DNA of 64,000 nt, from contig JAQGHU010000062.1 of assembly GCA_028291515.1 (NCBI GenBank), positions 62,001 to 126,000 of the forward strand. The letters run 5' to 3'. The position numbers and the translations under genes were made by a program. Positions 55,784 through 64,000 of the stretch are shown here, piece after piece. The notes below the pieces were generated by a model that was not told the origin of the DNA, did not search any database, and saw only the letters and a program-made list of their open reading frames with translations. This DNA comes from Schlesneria sp. (GTDB taxonomy: Bacteria; Planctomycetota; Planctomycetia; Planctomycetales; Planctomycetaceae). Each line of letters opens with the position of its first letter. The stretch's first letter is position 1.

Positions 55784-57725
55784 TTTGAAACTGAAATTCG
55801 ACCGTCACGGCCTTGGCGACGTGTGCCATTTCTCCCACGCCCTGCAGCTTTATAAGCGGCGCGGCTATGACATTACGGTCCAGGTCGAAGAGAACAAGAA
55901 ATTCCTCTGGCAAATCGCTGGCGTCCACATCGTTCAAGGTGACAATCTGCCGGATCATTCGTACCACTACCCGAGCGGGTTCGATGATCTCTCGCAGCCG
56001 GACCATGCGACGAACAAAGTCGCATTCGGCCTGCGCCACGATGTGATGCCGAAGGTCGAAGATCTCGGCTTGACGCAAGAGCACGCGTGGGACGAGCTCT
56101 GCGCGGTCCGACTGTCCGCTCACGATTACATTCCTTCAGAAGCCCATGCCGAAGCGGAAACCTTCCTGGAAGGTCTGCCCCGGCCCATCATCTGTTTCCA
56201 TAGTCGAGGGACCAACTGGCACGAACGAAAATCGCTATCAACCGAAGTGGCGTTCGATGTCATTCTGAAGCTGATCGACCAAACTGGCGGATCGGTGGTG
56301 GTCTTAGACTACGACCGTCGGGCCCCCATGGTCGGCGATGCCAGGTGCAAAGGGATCAAGCCAAGCTGGGGGCACATCGGCATCGATCGACTGTGCGCGT
56401 TGTACGAGCGATGTGACCTGATGATTGGAGTCGACAGCGGCCCGTTGCATGTCGCCGCCTTGACCTCAATCAAGACTCTCGGCGTCTTCCGATCACTAAA
56501 GCCGCCGCGAGTTTGCCTACCGAGCCCGCAGGCCGTGTATCTGGTCGACGGCAAAGATCACGACCATTGGACCAGTCGCCCCAACTGGAACTTCGCCGAA
56601 TACTCCGGCCCCGAACCAACCGCCGCCGACATTGTGATGTGCGCCACGAAGCTGCTCGGCTCTCCGTCCGTTACTCAGATTTCCCGAGGATCTCGCATGC
56701 CCAAGAAATTGCCGTCCATCCCAGGCAGATACACATATGACCGCGTTGGCTATGACCAGCGAGAAGTCGAACTTCTGGCCGATGGGACGATCGGCGAAGG
56801 GGCAGGCGATTGCGAAAAAGTCTGGAGTATTGAGCCGACGCCGATCGGCGAAGTCGTCACGATCTATGGGATTCATGGCGGCCCGACATGTCATCTCTCA
56901 CTGAACGATGACGGAGTGTTCCGCGGCCGGTGGCTGGCGTATGAAAAAATGCCGATTGAACTGCGGCCGATTGTGAGCGCTGTGGCACCAATCGCATTTC
57001 GAAGAAATGACGGGCTGGAAGCCCATCCTACGAAAGAGCCCAAGCAATCGGTCGGGCATCCTTCGGATTCCATTCCTGACGCCAATCCGGCGTTTTTCTT
57101 CGGCGTTCTGACATACAACCGATTCGATTTGCTCGAACTCGCCATTGAGGCGGTTCTCAAATCGACTGTTCTTCCGGCCAAAATCTATGTCGTTGACAAC
57201 AGCGGCGGCAAGTGGACCGGCCATCCGTCTCGCCGAATCGAGATCATTCGAGCGCCTTACAATCTGGGGGTCTCAGGCGGATTCAATGTCTTGCAGCATC
57301 TCTGCCAGCCCGCCCCACTGATCGTCGGGGCTGACGATGTGGAGGTTGGCCCTGATCTGTTCGAAAAGATGCTGGAGTGTAAGACGCCCCTCGTGTTCGC
57401 CGATGGCAGCATGGCCTATACCGTTCACATGATTCGCAGTGAAGCATGGAAAGCGATCGGTCCCTGGGATGCCGAATTTTACCCGGCTTATCACGAAGAC
57501 AACGACTATGCGATGCGAGCGAAGCTGGCGGCGATGGCCGCTGGTTGCCCGCTGAGTTCGGGATTCAAGAACAACGGTCCCAGTGCAACAAAGGCGGCGA
57601 TGAGTCCCGAAGAGCAAGGGGCTCTGAACAACTGGTTCAGCAAAGGGCGCGAGCGATATGTCAATAAGTGGGGAGGGACTCCCCACTGCGAAACATTCTC
57701 GAAGCCATTCAATGGAGCGAAGTGA
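55776..57725 (+). CDS. fusion: GT9-like domain, central domain, C-terminal GT2-like domain
   Basis: GT9: LCALYERCDLMIGVDSGPLHVAALTSIKTLGVF; GT2: FFFGVLTYNRFDLLELAIEAVLKSTVLPAKIYVVDNSGG...GPWDAEFYPAYHEDNDYAMRAKLAG. Confidence 0.8.
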   Translation: MPDLKLKFDRHGLGDVCHFSHALQLYKRRGYDITVQVEENKKFLWQIAGVHIVQGDNLPDHSYHYPSGFDDLSQPDHATNKVAFGLRHDVMPKVEDLGLTQEHAWDELCAVRLSAHDYIPSEAHAEAETFLEGLPRPIICFHSRGTNWHERKSLSTEVAFDVILKLIDQTGGSVVVLDYDRRAPMVGDARCKGIKPSWGHIGIDRLCALYERCDLMIGVDSGPLHVAALTSIKTLGVFRSLKPPRVCLPSPQAVYLVDGKDHDHWTSRPNWNFAEYSGPEPTAADIVMCATKLLGSPSVTQISRGSRMPKKLPSIPGRYTYDRVGYDQREVELLADGTIGEGAGDCEKVWSIEPTPIGEVVTIYGIHGGPTCHLSLNDDGVFRGRWLAYEKMPIELRPIVSAVAPIAFRRNDGLEAHPTKEPKQSVGHPSDSIPDANPAFFFGVLTYNRFDLLELAIEAVLKSTVLPAKIYVVDNSGGKWTGHPSRRIEIIRAPYNLGVSGGFNVLQHLCQPAPLIVGADDVEVGPDLFEKMLECKTPLVFADGSMAYTVHMIRSEAWKAIGPWDAEFYPAYHEDNDYAMRAKLAAMAAGCPLSSGFKNNGPSATKAAMSPEEQGALNNWFSKGRERYVNKWGGTPHCETFSKPFNGAK

Positions 57726-58906
57726 TGCTGATTCGTGAAATGTGCGATTCGTGTCGCGGCCCACTGCGTGATGTGTTTTCGATGGGGTCGATGCCGCTGG
57801 CGAACAGCTTGTTAAAAGCGAACGACCTCGCATCTCCGGGGGAAGCCTATCCGCTGGTCGTGGCAGAATGTACGGCATGCTCCCTGGTCCAGTTGCGGTA
57901 CGTCGTCGAGCCGGAAGTGATGTATTCGGATTACCGATTCTTCACGGGGGCCAGTGCTCCGAATACCGCCTTGTTCCGATCGCTCGCTAAGTCGATCAAG
58001 CGGCGAGTGAGGGGTGGCCTAGCCATCGAAATCGGCAGCAACGATGGCACATTGCTGGAGTCGTTGGAAGCAGAGGGCTTCGATGTTGTGGGGGTTGATC
58101 CAGCTAAGGCTCATTGTGAGATTGCCAGGAAGCGGTTAGTTCGCGGCACGGCGATCAATGCCTATTGGTCGGAGTCAGTCGCCGCCGAATTAACCGGACG
58201 AGCCGATGTTGTCGTGGCCTGCAATGTTCTCGGGCACAGCGACAATCTGAATGATTTCATAAGCGGCGTAAGCAGGGCACTCAAGCCGAATGGCGTCTTT
58301 GTGGTGGAGGTTCAATATTTGCGATCTCTACTCGAGGAAGCAGGCTTCGAGATGATGTACCACGAGCATGTCAGTTACTTCGACGAATGGTCACTCGGTG
58401 CGCTGCTGGCTCGTCATGGCTTCGCGGTCGAAGGCTGCGAGGTCATCGATGCCCAGTGCGGAACGCTCAGGATGTGGGCCTCCAAAACAGCGGCTTCTGT
58501 TCTGATCGAACCCTGCAAACACGACTGGCAGAAGTTCCGATCCGATCTGGAATCGCGACGAGAATCCGTGATGTCGCGAATCGAAGACGCGATCAGTAAC
58601 CGACGCTCGGTCTGCTTTTATGGGGCACCAGCCAAGGCCACGCAGTTGGCCAATTACTGGAAGCTCGGGACGGACACGATTGAATTCGCGACGGACACGA
58701 CGCCAGCCAAGCAAGGGCTGTGGATCCCAGGGGCACTGATCCCAATTGTGCCGCGACACAACTTGACTCCTGACTATACGGCCATCGTGGCGGCCTGGAA
58801 CTTCTACCGACAGATCGTGGACCGTGAAGCAGAATTTCTCGCGGCTGGTGGTGAACTGATCTGCCCGACATTGAAAGGTGAACCGTGCATTACTCCAAGA
58901 CCATGA
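57725..58906 (+). CDS. C-methyltransferase (NDP-hexose C-methyltransferase-like, N-terminal Zn-binding)
   Basis: CDSCRGPLRDVFSMGSMPLANSLL...ECTACSLVQLRYVVEPEVMYSDYRFFTGAS; GLAIEIGSNDGTLLESLEAEGFDVVGVDPA; VCFYGAPAKATQLANYWKL. Confidence 0.88.
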   Translation: MLIREMCDSCRGPLRDVFSMGSMPLANSLLKANDLASPGEAYPLVVAECTACSLVQLRYVVEPEVMYSDYRFFTGASAPNTALFRSLAKSIKRRVRGGLAIEIGSNDGTLLESLEAEGFDVVGVDPAKAHCEIARKRLVRGTAINAYWSESVAAELTGRADVVVACNVLGHSDNLNDFISGVSRALKPNGVFVVEVQYLRSLLEEAGFEMMYHEHVSYFDEWSLGALLARHGFAVEGCEVIDAQCGTLRMWASKTAASVLIEPCKHDWQKFRSDLESRRESVMSRIEDAISNRRSVCFYGAPAKATQLANYWKLGTDTIEFATDTTPAKQGLWIPGALIPIVPRHNLTPDYTAIVAAWNFYRQIVDREAEFLAAGGELICPTLKGEPCITPRP

Positions 58907-59718
58907 TCGTGATCCCTTGTGATGGGAATGATGACTTTCTGGATGTATCTAGTCGTCTGTGGTTGGCGCAGGATGGCGAGCCGTCGCTGCTGGTGATCGA
59001 CACATTTGGTCGTCTTGACGGCAATCCCGAACTCAAATCCAAGCTTCGCGACAACCCACGGGTTGAGCTTGCAAGTTTGAACCTAAAACATCCGACTTGC
59101 TCTGGCCATGTGTCAGATCCTGTTGCCTATGCTCACGATTATGCTTTCGCACGATGCCACACTAAATATCTTCTGGCGACTCATGTCGACGTGTTCCCGC
59201 TGCACCGCGGCGTTGTGACGTATATGGAATCGCAGATGAATTATGGCGGGGTTGCCGGATGGGGCATGTCGCCGCGCGGCCCGGAAGCCAAGCACGCTTG
59301 GGAGAATGGTCTGCCGTATCCAGAGATGAACCCATTTTCAGACGCCGTGATGGGGATGGTCTGCACGATTTACGACATCCCGACGCTGGATAGATCTGGC
59401 GCATCATGGTCCATTCGTCGCGGTCATCATGAGTTTGCGCTGCCGCGTGTGCAGTCTGAATGGGGTTGGCCGGACACTGAGACGACATTCGCGAAGATCA
59501 TGGCTCATCAGGGAGTGACCATGCGCTTTCTTGGGCGAGAAACGAACTTCGAGAATCAGGAAACGGAGCACTGGTTGCATGCGCGATCGGTCAGGATCGG
59601 GATGCAAGAACGGCACGTTGCGGCGCTGAACCGCGCGGCGGCGCTCGCTGCCTCGTGGGGGTGTAGGAACGCTAATGGCCGCGCTGTCACGGATTCTTGT
59701 GCTGATGGTGGTATATGA
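58885..59718 (+). CDS. glycosyltransferase-like protein
   Basis: YAHDYAFARCHTKYLLATHVDVFPLHRGVVTYMESQM; ORF overlap with neighbours. Confidence 0.6.
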   Translation: MHYSKTMIVIPCDGNDDFLDVSSRLWLAQDGEPSLLVIDTFGRLDGNPELKSKLRDNPRVELASLNLKHPTCSGHVSDPVAYAHDYAFARCHTKYLLATHVDVFPLHRGVVTYMESQMNYGGVAGWGMSPRGPEAKHAWENGLPYPEMNPFSDAVMGMVCTIYDIPTLDRSGASWSIRRGHHEFALPRVQSEWGWPDTETTFAKIMAHQGVTMRFLGRETNFENQETEHWLHARSVRIGMQERHVAALNRAAALAASWGCRNANGRAVTDSCADGGI

Positions 59719-60850
59719 TCGCTGGAGAAATACAGATCGCTGGAAGCGGATCTGGCGTTCCGTGAACCGATCAGATGAGCTGCGCATCGTGCGCAATATC
59801 GATAGCGCAACTGTCCGTGTTGCTGAAACCGAGCCGCTCGTCATCGAGCGTGAGAATGTCGGCGCCGATGTCGGAGTATATCAAGACGCGATCTGCGGCC
59901 GACTACCGTTGCCGGAATGGGACTGGCTGCTTTGTGCGCCGGATGATTTTCTTCCGATGCGAGTGGACTTCGTAGATGTGTTTCGAAGCTATATCAGTGG
60001 GCCAGATGTCGGCCTGATTGTATCCAAAACCAATGAAGGCGTAGATGTGGGCATCCCATTCCACAGTCGCTCGGCCGCGTTCATGATTCGAAGAGATATT
60101 GCCAAGCGGTTGACATTTCCCTGCGATCCAGTGGCGTCAATAGCGGACTGCCGAGCGTTTGAATTCGGATCGCACAATTTTCTGCGACAGGTGCAGGACA
60201 TGGGCGTGGCCGTGCAGTATACGAGCGATGCCGATTCTGATGTGTTTTGGGACCAAGAACACGAGCATTATCGCCATCGATTTCCGGAGTTTCCAGCGCG
60301 TGATATCTGTGACATCATGCATTACTCAGGTACTGACAAGAGCGCGGTCTATAGCTACTGCGATGCATACGGTCCGTTGATCGAACCGTTTCGGAACACC
60401 CGTTTTCCGATACTGGAAATCGGAGTTCATGCCGGCAATTCGCTCCGGGCGTGGCGCGACTTTTTTCCGAACGCGCACATTCATGGGATCGACATCAACC
60501 CGTCGTTCATGGTGCGAGGGGAGGATCGCATCTCAACACATCTGATGGATGCGAGGGATGTTCGATCACTGACGCAATGGGCGAAAGACAATGGGCCATT
60601 CCAGTTAATTGTGGATGACGGAAGTCACGTCTTGGAAGACATGGTGCTTGCTTTTGCCGTGCTGGCCCATCTCCTCGTTGATGACGGACTTTATGTTATT
60701 GAAGGTGTGCAGTCTGATGGTGACATGGAAGCCCTGAGCCACCTTCCTGGTGCAATAGTCCTTGACCGTCGCAATATCAAGGGACGATCTGACGACATTA
60801 TGGTTGTTTTTCGGAGACTAATTCAGCGCGACCATTCCGCTACGAAATAG
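59675..60850 (+). CDS. two-domain protein: glycosyltransferase-like N-terminus plus SAM-methyltransferase C-terminus
   Basis: DICDIMHYSGTDKSAVYSYCDAYGPLIEPFRNTRFPILEIGVHAGNSLRAWRDFFPNAHIHGIDINP. Confidence 0.75.
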   Translation: MAALSRILVLMVVYDRWRNTDRWKRIWRSVNRSDELRIVRNIDSATVRVAETEPLVIERENVGADVGVYQDAICGRLPLPEWDWLLCAPDDFLPMRVDFVDVFRSYISGPDVGLIVSKTNEGVDVGIPFHSRSAAFMIRRDIAKRLTFPCDPVASIADCRAFEFGSHNFLRQVQDMGVAVQYTSDADSDVFWDQEHEHYRHRFPEFPARDICDIMHYSGTDKSAVYSYCDAYGPLIEPFRNTRFPILEIGVHAGNSLRAWRDFFPNAHIHGIDINPSFMVRGEDRISTHLMDARDVRSLTQWAKDNGPFQLIVDDGSHVLEDMVLAFAVLAHLLVDDGLYVIEGVQSDGDMEALSHLPGAIVLDRRNIKGRSDDIMVVFRRLIQRDHSATK

Positions 60851-61590
60851 ATCCTGTCGCCAGCACTGTTATCAACGAACCCTTTAACGGGCGGATAAAA
60901 GGCCAACCAGTTTGATTTCGGCGCGTTTGATAGTTTCGCTTTTTGCATCATTACAGACTTGCCATTCACCCAAAGCCAATTCCCTTCTTCCACCTCGTCG
61001 GACGCCCCAATCCAAACGGCACGATCGCAGCCAGAACACAATTGAGCAATAAACTCTTCCTCTTCTCGGGACTCAATACAAACCAAATGCCCGCCCATCT
61101 CCTCACACCGCAGCTTCGCCACATGCCAGGTTGCGGGCTCCTTGATGAGCGCATAGGTATGTCCACCGAACTTCACTGTGTCCTTCGGCCGCGGGCGTTT
61201 GCTGGGTTTTTCGGGTTTGTGGGATTCGCCTTCGGGGTCGTTTTCCAGTTGTGTGATGCGGGCTTTGACTTGTTGGGCTTTGTCGAAGTCGCCGGTTTTG
61301 GTGATTTCGGCGAGTTTGTCCTTGTAGGCTTTCAGACGGATCTCGGCGGCGGCTTTTTTGGCTTTGGAGGCTTCTTGCTCGGCCTTGGCGGTGGCCGCGT
61401 CGGCTCGTGCGGCTTCGGTGGCGAATTTCTCTTCGACTGAGGGAAGCAGGAACGGGGCGATATCGGGGATGGCTGCGGCCGGGGCGGTGGGGGCCGGCGT
61501 GGCAGCGGGCTTGGTGTCGTCGCCCATGAGCGAGCTGGTGGAGAACAGGATGGCGATGGCGGCGAATCGAGAGTTGATGCGGAAGTTCAT
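60823..61590 (-). CDS. secreted C-type lectin-domain protein
   Basis: KFGGHTYALIKEPATWHVAKLRCEEMGGHLVCIESREEEEFIAQLCSGCDRAVWIGASDEVEEGNWLWVNGKSV; N-terminal coiled coil. Confidence 0.85.
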   Translation of the reverse strand: MNFRINSRFAAIAILFSTSSLMGDDTKPAATPAPTAPAAAIPDIAPFLLPSVEEKFATEAARADAATAKAEQEASKAKKAAAEIRLKAYKDKLAEITKTGDFDKAQQVKARITQLENDPEGESHKPEKPSKRPRPKDTVKFGGHTYALIKEPATWHVAKLRCEEMGGHLVCIESREEEEFIAQLCSGCDRAVWIGASDEVEEGNWLWVNGKSVMMQKAKLSNAPKSNWLAFYPPVKGFVDNSAGDRIYFVAEWSR

Positions 61591-61617
61591 TCGGGCATCC
61601 CTTGTTGAGCACTGCTC

Positions 61618-62550
61618 GTGTTGAGCACTTCTATGGAATGGTGGCCTTACGTGACGAACAGACTAACGTGCCGAACAGATCAAAATCAACGTCCGCGAAT
61701 TGCCGTCGTGGGGGACATCATGGTGGATGTCGATCTGCACTGTTCTTGCGAGCGGATAGCGCAGGAGGGGCCGTGGGGGGTGTTTGGGATTGAGCGGACG
61801 CAGCGGCGGTTGGGCGGGGCCGGGAATGTCGCGTTGATGCTTCAGGCGTTCGAGGTGCAGGTCGAGGTGTACGGGGCTGTGGGACGGGATGGGTGCGGCG
61901 AGGTCGTAGCGGCCGGGTTTCGGCATCGCGTGGTCATGGTCCACGGGCGGACGACGAGTAAGACTCGGCTCTGGGTCCAGGGGCGGATGACGGGGCCTCG
62001 GCTGGATGACGATCTGCGTCAACCGATCAGCCAAGGCGATGCAGAGATGCTCGTTCGACTGATCGCCGAATCTGCTCCGGATGCCATCATCGTGGCGGAT
62101 CATGGTAAAGGAGTCGTGACCAGGGATCTGATGCGGCAACTGGGTCGGTCGAGGATCCCCGTCTATGTCGATCCGATCAAGACCACGCCTGGGGGCGATT
62201 TCGTTCCGGCGGCCATGGCAGGGGGACCTCATGAACTGCCGGGATGGTGTCGTGCGAACTGTGTGATCACCAAACGGGGTGCGGACGGGCTGCACTGGCG
62301 TGACGGGGAGCGAGAAGGGACGTTGTTGTCGACCTGCCGGAACCTGGTCGATCCGCTGGGGGCGGGAGATCAATTCATTGCGGGATTGGCGTATCAGAGA
62401 TGCCTCGGGCGGGACTGGCCCCAGGCGATTGAATGGGCCAACGCCGCGGCGGGATTGCAGTGCGAACAGGCGGGTTGTCACCCGGTCTCCGTAGCAGAAG
62501 TGGAGCAACGCGTCGAAACCAAGCTGGCGATGTCTGAGGAGTTACGTTGA
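61618..62550 (+). CDS. PfkB/HldE1(RfaE1)-type carbohydrate kinase
   Basis: RIAVVGDIMVDVDLHCSCERIAQEGPWGVFGIERTQRRLGGAGNVALMLQAF; LVDPLGAGDQFIAGLAYQRCLG. Confidence 0.85.
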   Translation: MLSTSMEWWPYVTNRLTCRTDQNQRPRIAVVGDIMVDVDLHCSCERIAQEGPWGVFGIERTQRRLGGAGNVALMLQAFEVQVEVYGAVGRDGCGEVVAAGFRHRVVMVHGRTTSKTRLWVQGRMTGPRLDDDLRQPISQGDAEMLVRLIAESAPDAIIVADHGKGVVTRDLMRQLGRSRIPVYVDPIKTTPGGDFVPAAMAGGPHELPGWCRANCVITKRGADGLHWRDGEREGTLLSTCRNLVDPLGAGDQFIAGLAYQRCLGRDWPQAIEWANAAAGLQCEQAGCHPVSVAEVEQRVETKLAMSEELR

Positions 62551-62629
62551 GGGAAAATGCGGTGATTTCTCGAAATCATCGGGTTTCTTCACATTGGTTC
62601 ACAGAGTTAGGTCGCGCGTTCTGACCCCA

Positions 62630-62703
62630 TTCAAAAATAGTTGAAAATCGCAACCTCAAGAGCGGTAGAACGATCTGAATACGATCGTATTCAAAAATAG
62701 GAT
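62630..62703 (+). repeat. ATTCAAAAATAG direct repeats with central palindrome GAATACGATCGTATTC
   Basis: CCATTCAAAAATAGTTGAAAAT ... GAATACGATCGTATTCAAAAATAGGAT. Confidence 0.55.
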
Positions 62704-62953
62704 TTTGCTTCAAAACAGCGCACTTTTTTATTGACGGATTGGCGCTGGGGAAGGTAATCTTCCCCTGTCAGACGACCGTGACTCTTCACGGGTGCTTCGC
62801 CGAGATTCGTGCTGATCTCGCCCCGGATCGAAGCAAGCCGCCGAACGTTTTTCGTGTTTTGGTGCGTCCTCAATCCGCACTCTTCCAAACGGTGCTGCGC
62901 CCAGGTGTTGGTACGCCTGGCCTCATCGCGGCATTTTCGAAAGGGTTGTCGAA

Positions 62954-63298
62954 ATGCTAGTTCTGTCTCGTGGTTTGCATGATGAGATCAAGATTGGTGA
63001 TGACATTGTCGTGACCGTGCTGAGGGTCAGCGGCGGGAACGTCAAAATCGGCATCACGGCACCTCGGTCTGTGCGCGTGATGCGTGGCGAGTTCACCGTC
63101 GACCATGAAGAGGTGTCCGAGGGAGTTGTCGCGGCAGATATCGGATTGGCGGACATTATGTCCTGCGTCGGTCTGTCGGTCGCCAGCCTGTCCGCGACGT
63201 CGGGTCATTCAGCGGAAGCGACACGTGTGGACGTAAGGATGCCCGAAGCCGTTTCCTCGTCGGATGGGGGGCGTCGTTCGCCCAGCCTGAAGTCGTAA
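62954..63298 (+). CDS. csrA: CsrA family protein with ~55-aa C-terminal extension
   Basis: MLVLSRGLHDEIKIGDDIVVTVLRVSGGNVKIGITAPRSVRVMRGEF. Confidence 0.88.
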   Translation: MLVLSRGLHDEIKIGDDIVVTVLRVSGGNVKIGITAPRSVRVMRGEFTVDHEEVSEGVVAADIGLADIMSCVGLSVASLSATSGHSAEATRVDVRMPEAVSSSDGGRRSPSLKS

Positions 63299-63345
63299 CA
63301 TGCGCCACTTACTGTCGCGGGCTCGGGAGGGGCCGCGTTTGTCTG

Positions 63346-63840
63346 GTGGGCGCCGGCGGAGTTAGGAACCCGCCGCCCGCGATCGCCCACTGCTCCTTTG
63401 ATTGGAGTCGTTCGGTGACCAAGACTCGTTTGAAAGCAGGGAGTGCCTATTCATTTTTCTATCCACGACACAACTATGCCGGGATCCGCTCGCAACTGGA
63501 ACAGCGGTGCGTGTTGGTGATCAGTGTGCGAGACACCCGGAAGGAACGGTTGGACCCAACAACCAAACGGAATAACCCCCGGCTGAACCGCGGCCGGTGG
63601 CTGATGATCGGCCAGGATCTGGATAAAGGGTCCGAAAGGTCGTTCTACGTTTCGTCGATGACAGACATCCAGCCCGTGCAACGCGATCTACAACCTCTGG
63701 CATCGAATCGCTTCGCAGTGATCGATCGCAATCGAGTCGCGTTCTCGGGCGGATCGCTCGGGGAAGCGTTGGCATATGTCCTGGGATCCGGTCGGGGGGT
63801 ACTCTGCGGAGTGCTGCAGGATCACCGGGGCGAAGATTGA
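63346..63840 (+). CDS. hypothetical protein (start may be 63415)
   Basis: KTRLKAGSAYSFFYPRHNYAGIRSQLEQRCVLVISVRDTRKERLDPTTKRNNPRLNRGRWLMIGQDLDKGSERSFYVSSM. Confidence 0.55.
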   Translation: MGAGGVRNPPPAIAHCSFDWSRSVTKTRLKAGSAYSFFYPRHNYAGIRSQLEQRCVLVISVRDTRKERLDPTTKRNNPRLNRGRWLMIGQDLDKGSERSFYVSSMTDIQPVQRDLQPLASNRFAVIDRNRVAFSGGSLGEALAYVLGSGRGVLCGVLQDHRGED

Positions 63841-64000
63841 GGTGTCGTTGCAGCAGGGCGTTGGCAAGCGGCGGGTGGCACAAGGCCCCCGGCCGGCCAC
63901 GCCCGATTCTTTTCTTTGCCCGCGACTCCGAGGCGAAGCGATTCGGCCGACAATCAATGCCGAATCTTAATCGGGAAGTTCAAGTCCCGCTCGCCGGGCC

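Noticed and set aside
62690-62790. Fourth copy of the GTAACCAA leader near CsrA copy 2
   Set aside because: Has a hairpin (GGGGAAGGTAATCTTCCCC) but lacks the GTGGACCGTAACCAA box and a downstream T-tract.
1-64000. CRISPR arrays, tRNA and rRNA genes
   Set aside because: No regularly spaced direct repeats, no tRNA cloverleaf or rRNA segments were recognised by eye; a tRNAscan/CRISPR finder run would be decisive.

Overview
64 kb of a Planctomycetota-type chromosome, judged from PSCyt/DUF1549 proteins, TPR and WD40 giants, PPC-domain proteins and many dispersed palindromic repeats. From 1 to about 44.4 kb it is mostly ordinary chromosome: partial alkaline phosphatase, YceH/DUF480, RodA/FtsW, a compact DnaA next to a DnaA-box cluster, cysteine desulfurase, a 1277-aa TPR protein, WD40 protein, truncated PSCyt2 protein beside an IS remnant, TAXI receptor, rhomboid, FHA-EAL, glucose-dehydrogenase-like protein, PPC proteins, split CheB/CheR-PAS-kinase, GroES-like, OPT transporter, PepT, SDR and DMT transporters. 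From about 44.6 to 63.3 kb it is an accessory island bracketed by two CsrA genes. The island holds a Mu gp29/DUF935-like portal gene, a tandem-repeat protein of unknown family, two displaced polymorphic-toxin tips with immunity-like genes, a membrane dual-specificity phosphatase, and a tightly overlapping operon of GT9, HldE2-type adenylyltransferase, GT9-GT2 fusion, C-methyltransferase and glycosyltransferases, plus a HldE1-type kinase. The most novel signal is a conserved leader, GTGG(A)C(Y)GTAAC(C/A)AA followed by a GGCC-rich hairpin and T-tract. It occurs three times (about 7.5, 46.4 and 53.8 kb), each immediately 5' of an ORF, and looks like an undescribed attenuator or sRNA family linking the portal gene and the glyco-operon. 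All calls come from reading sequence and translated ORFs; no database search was run.
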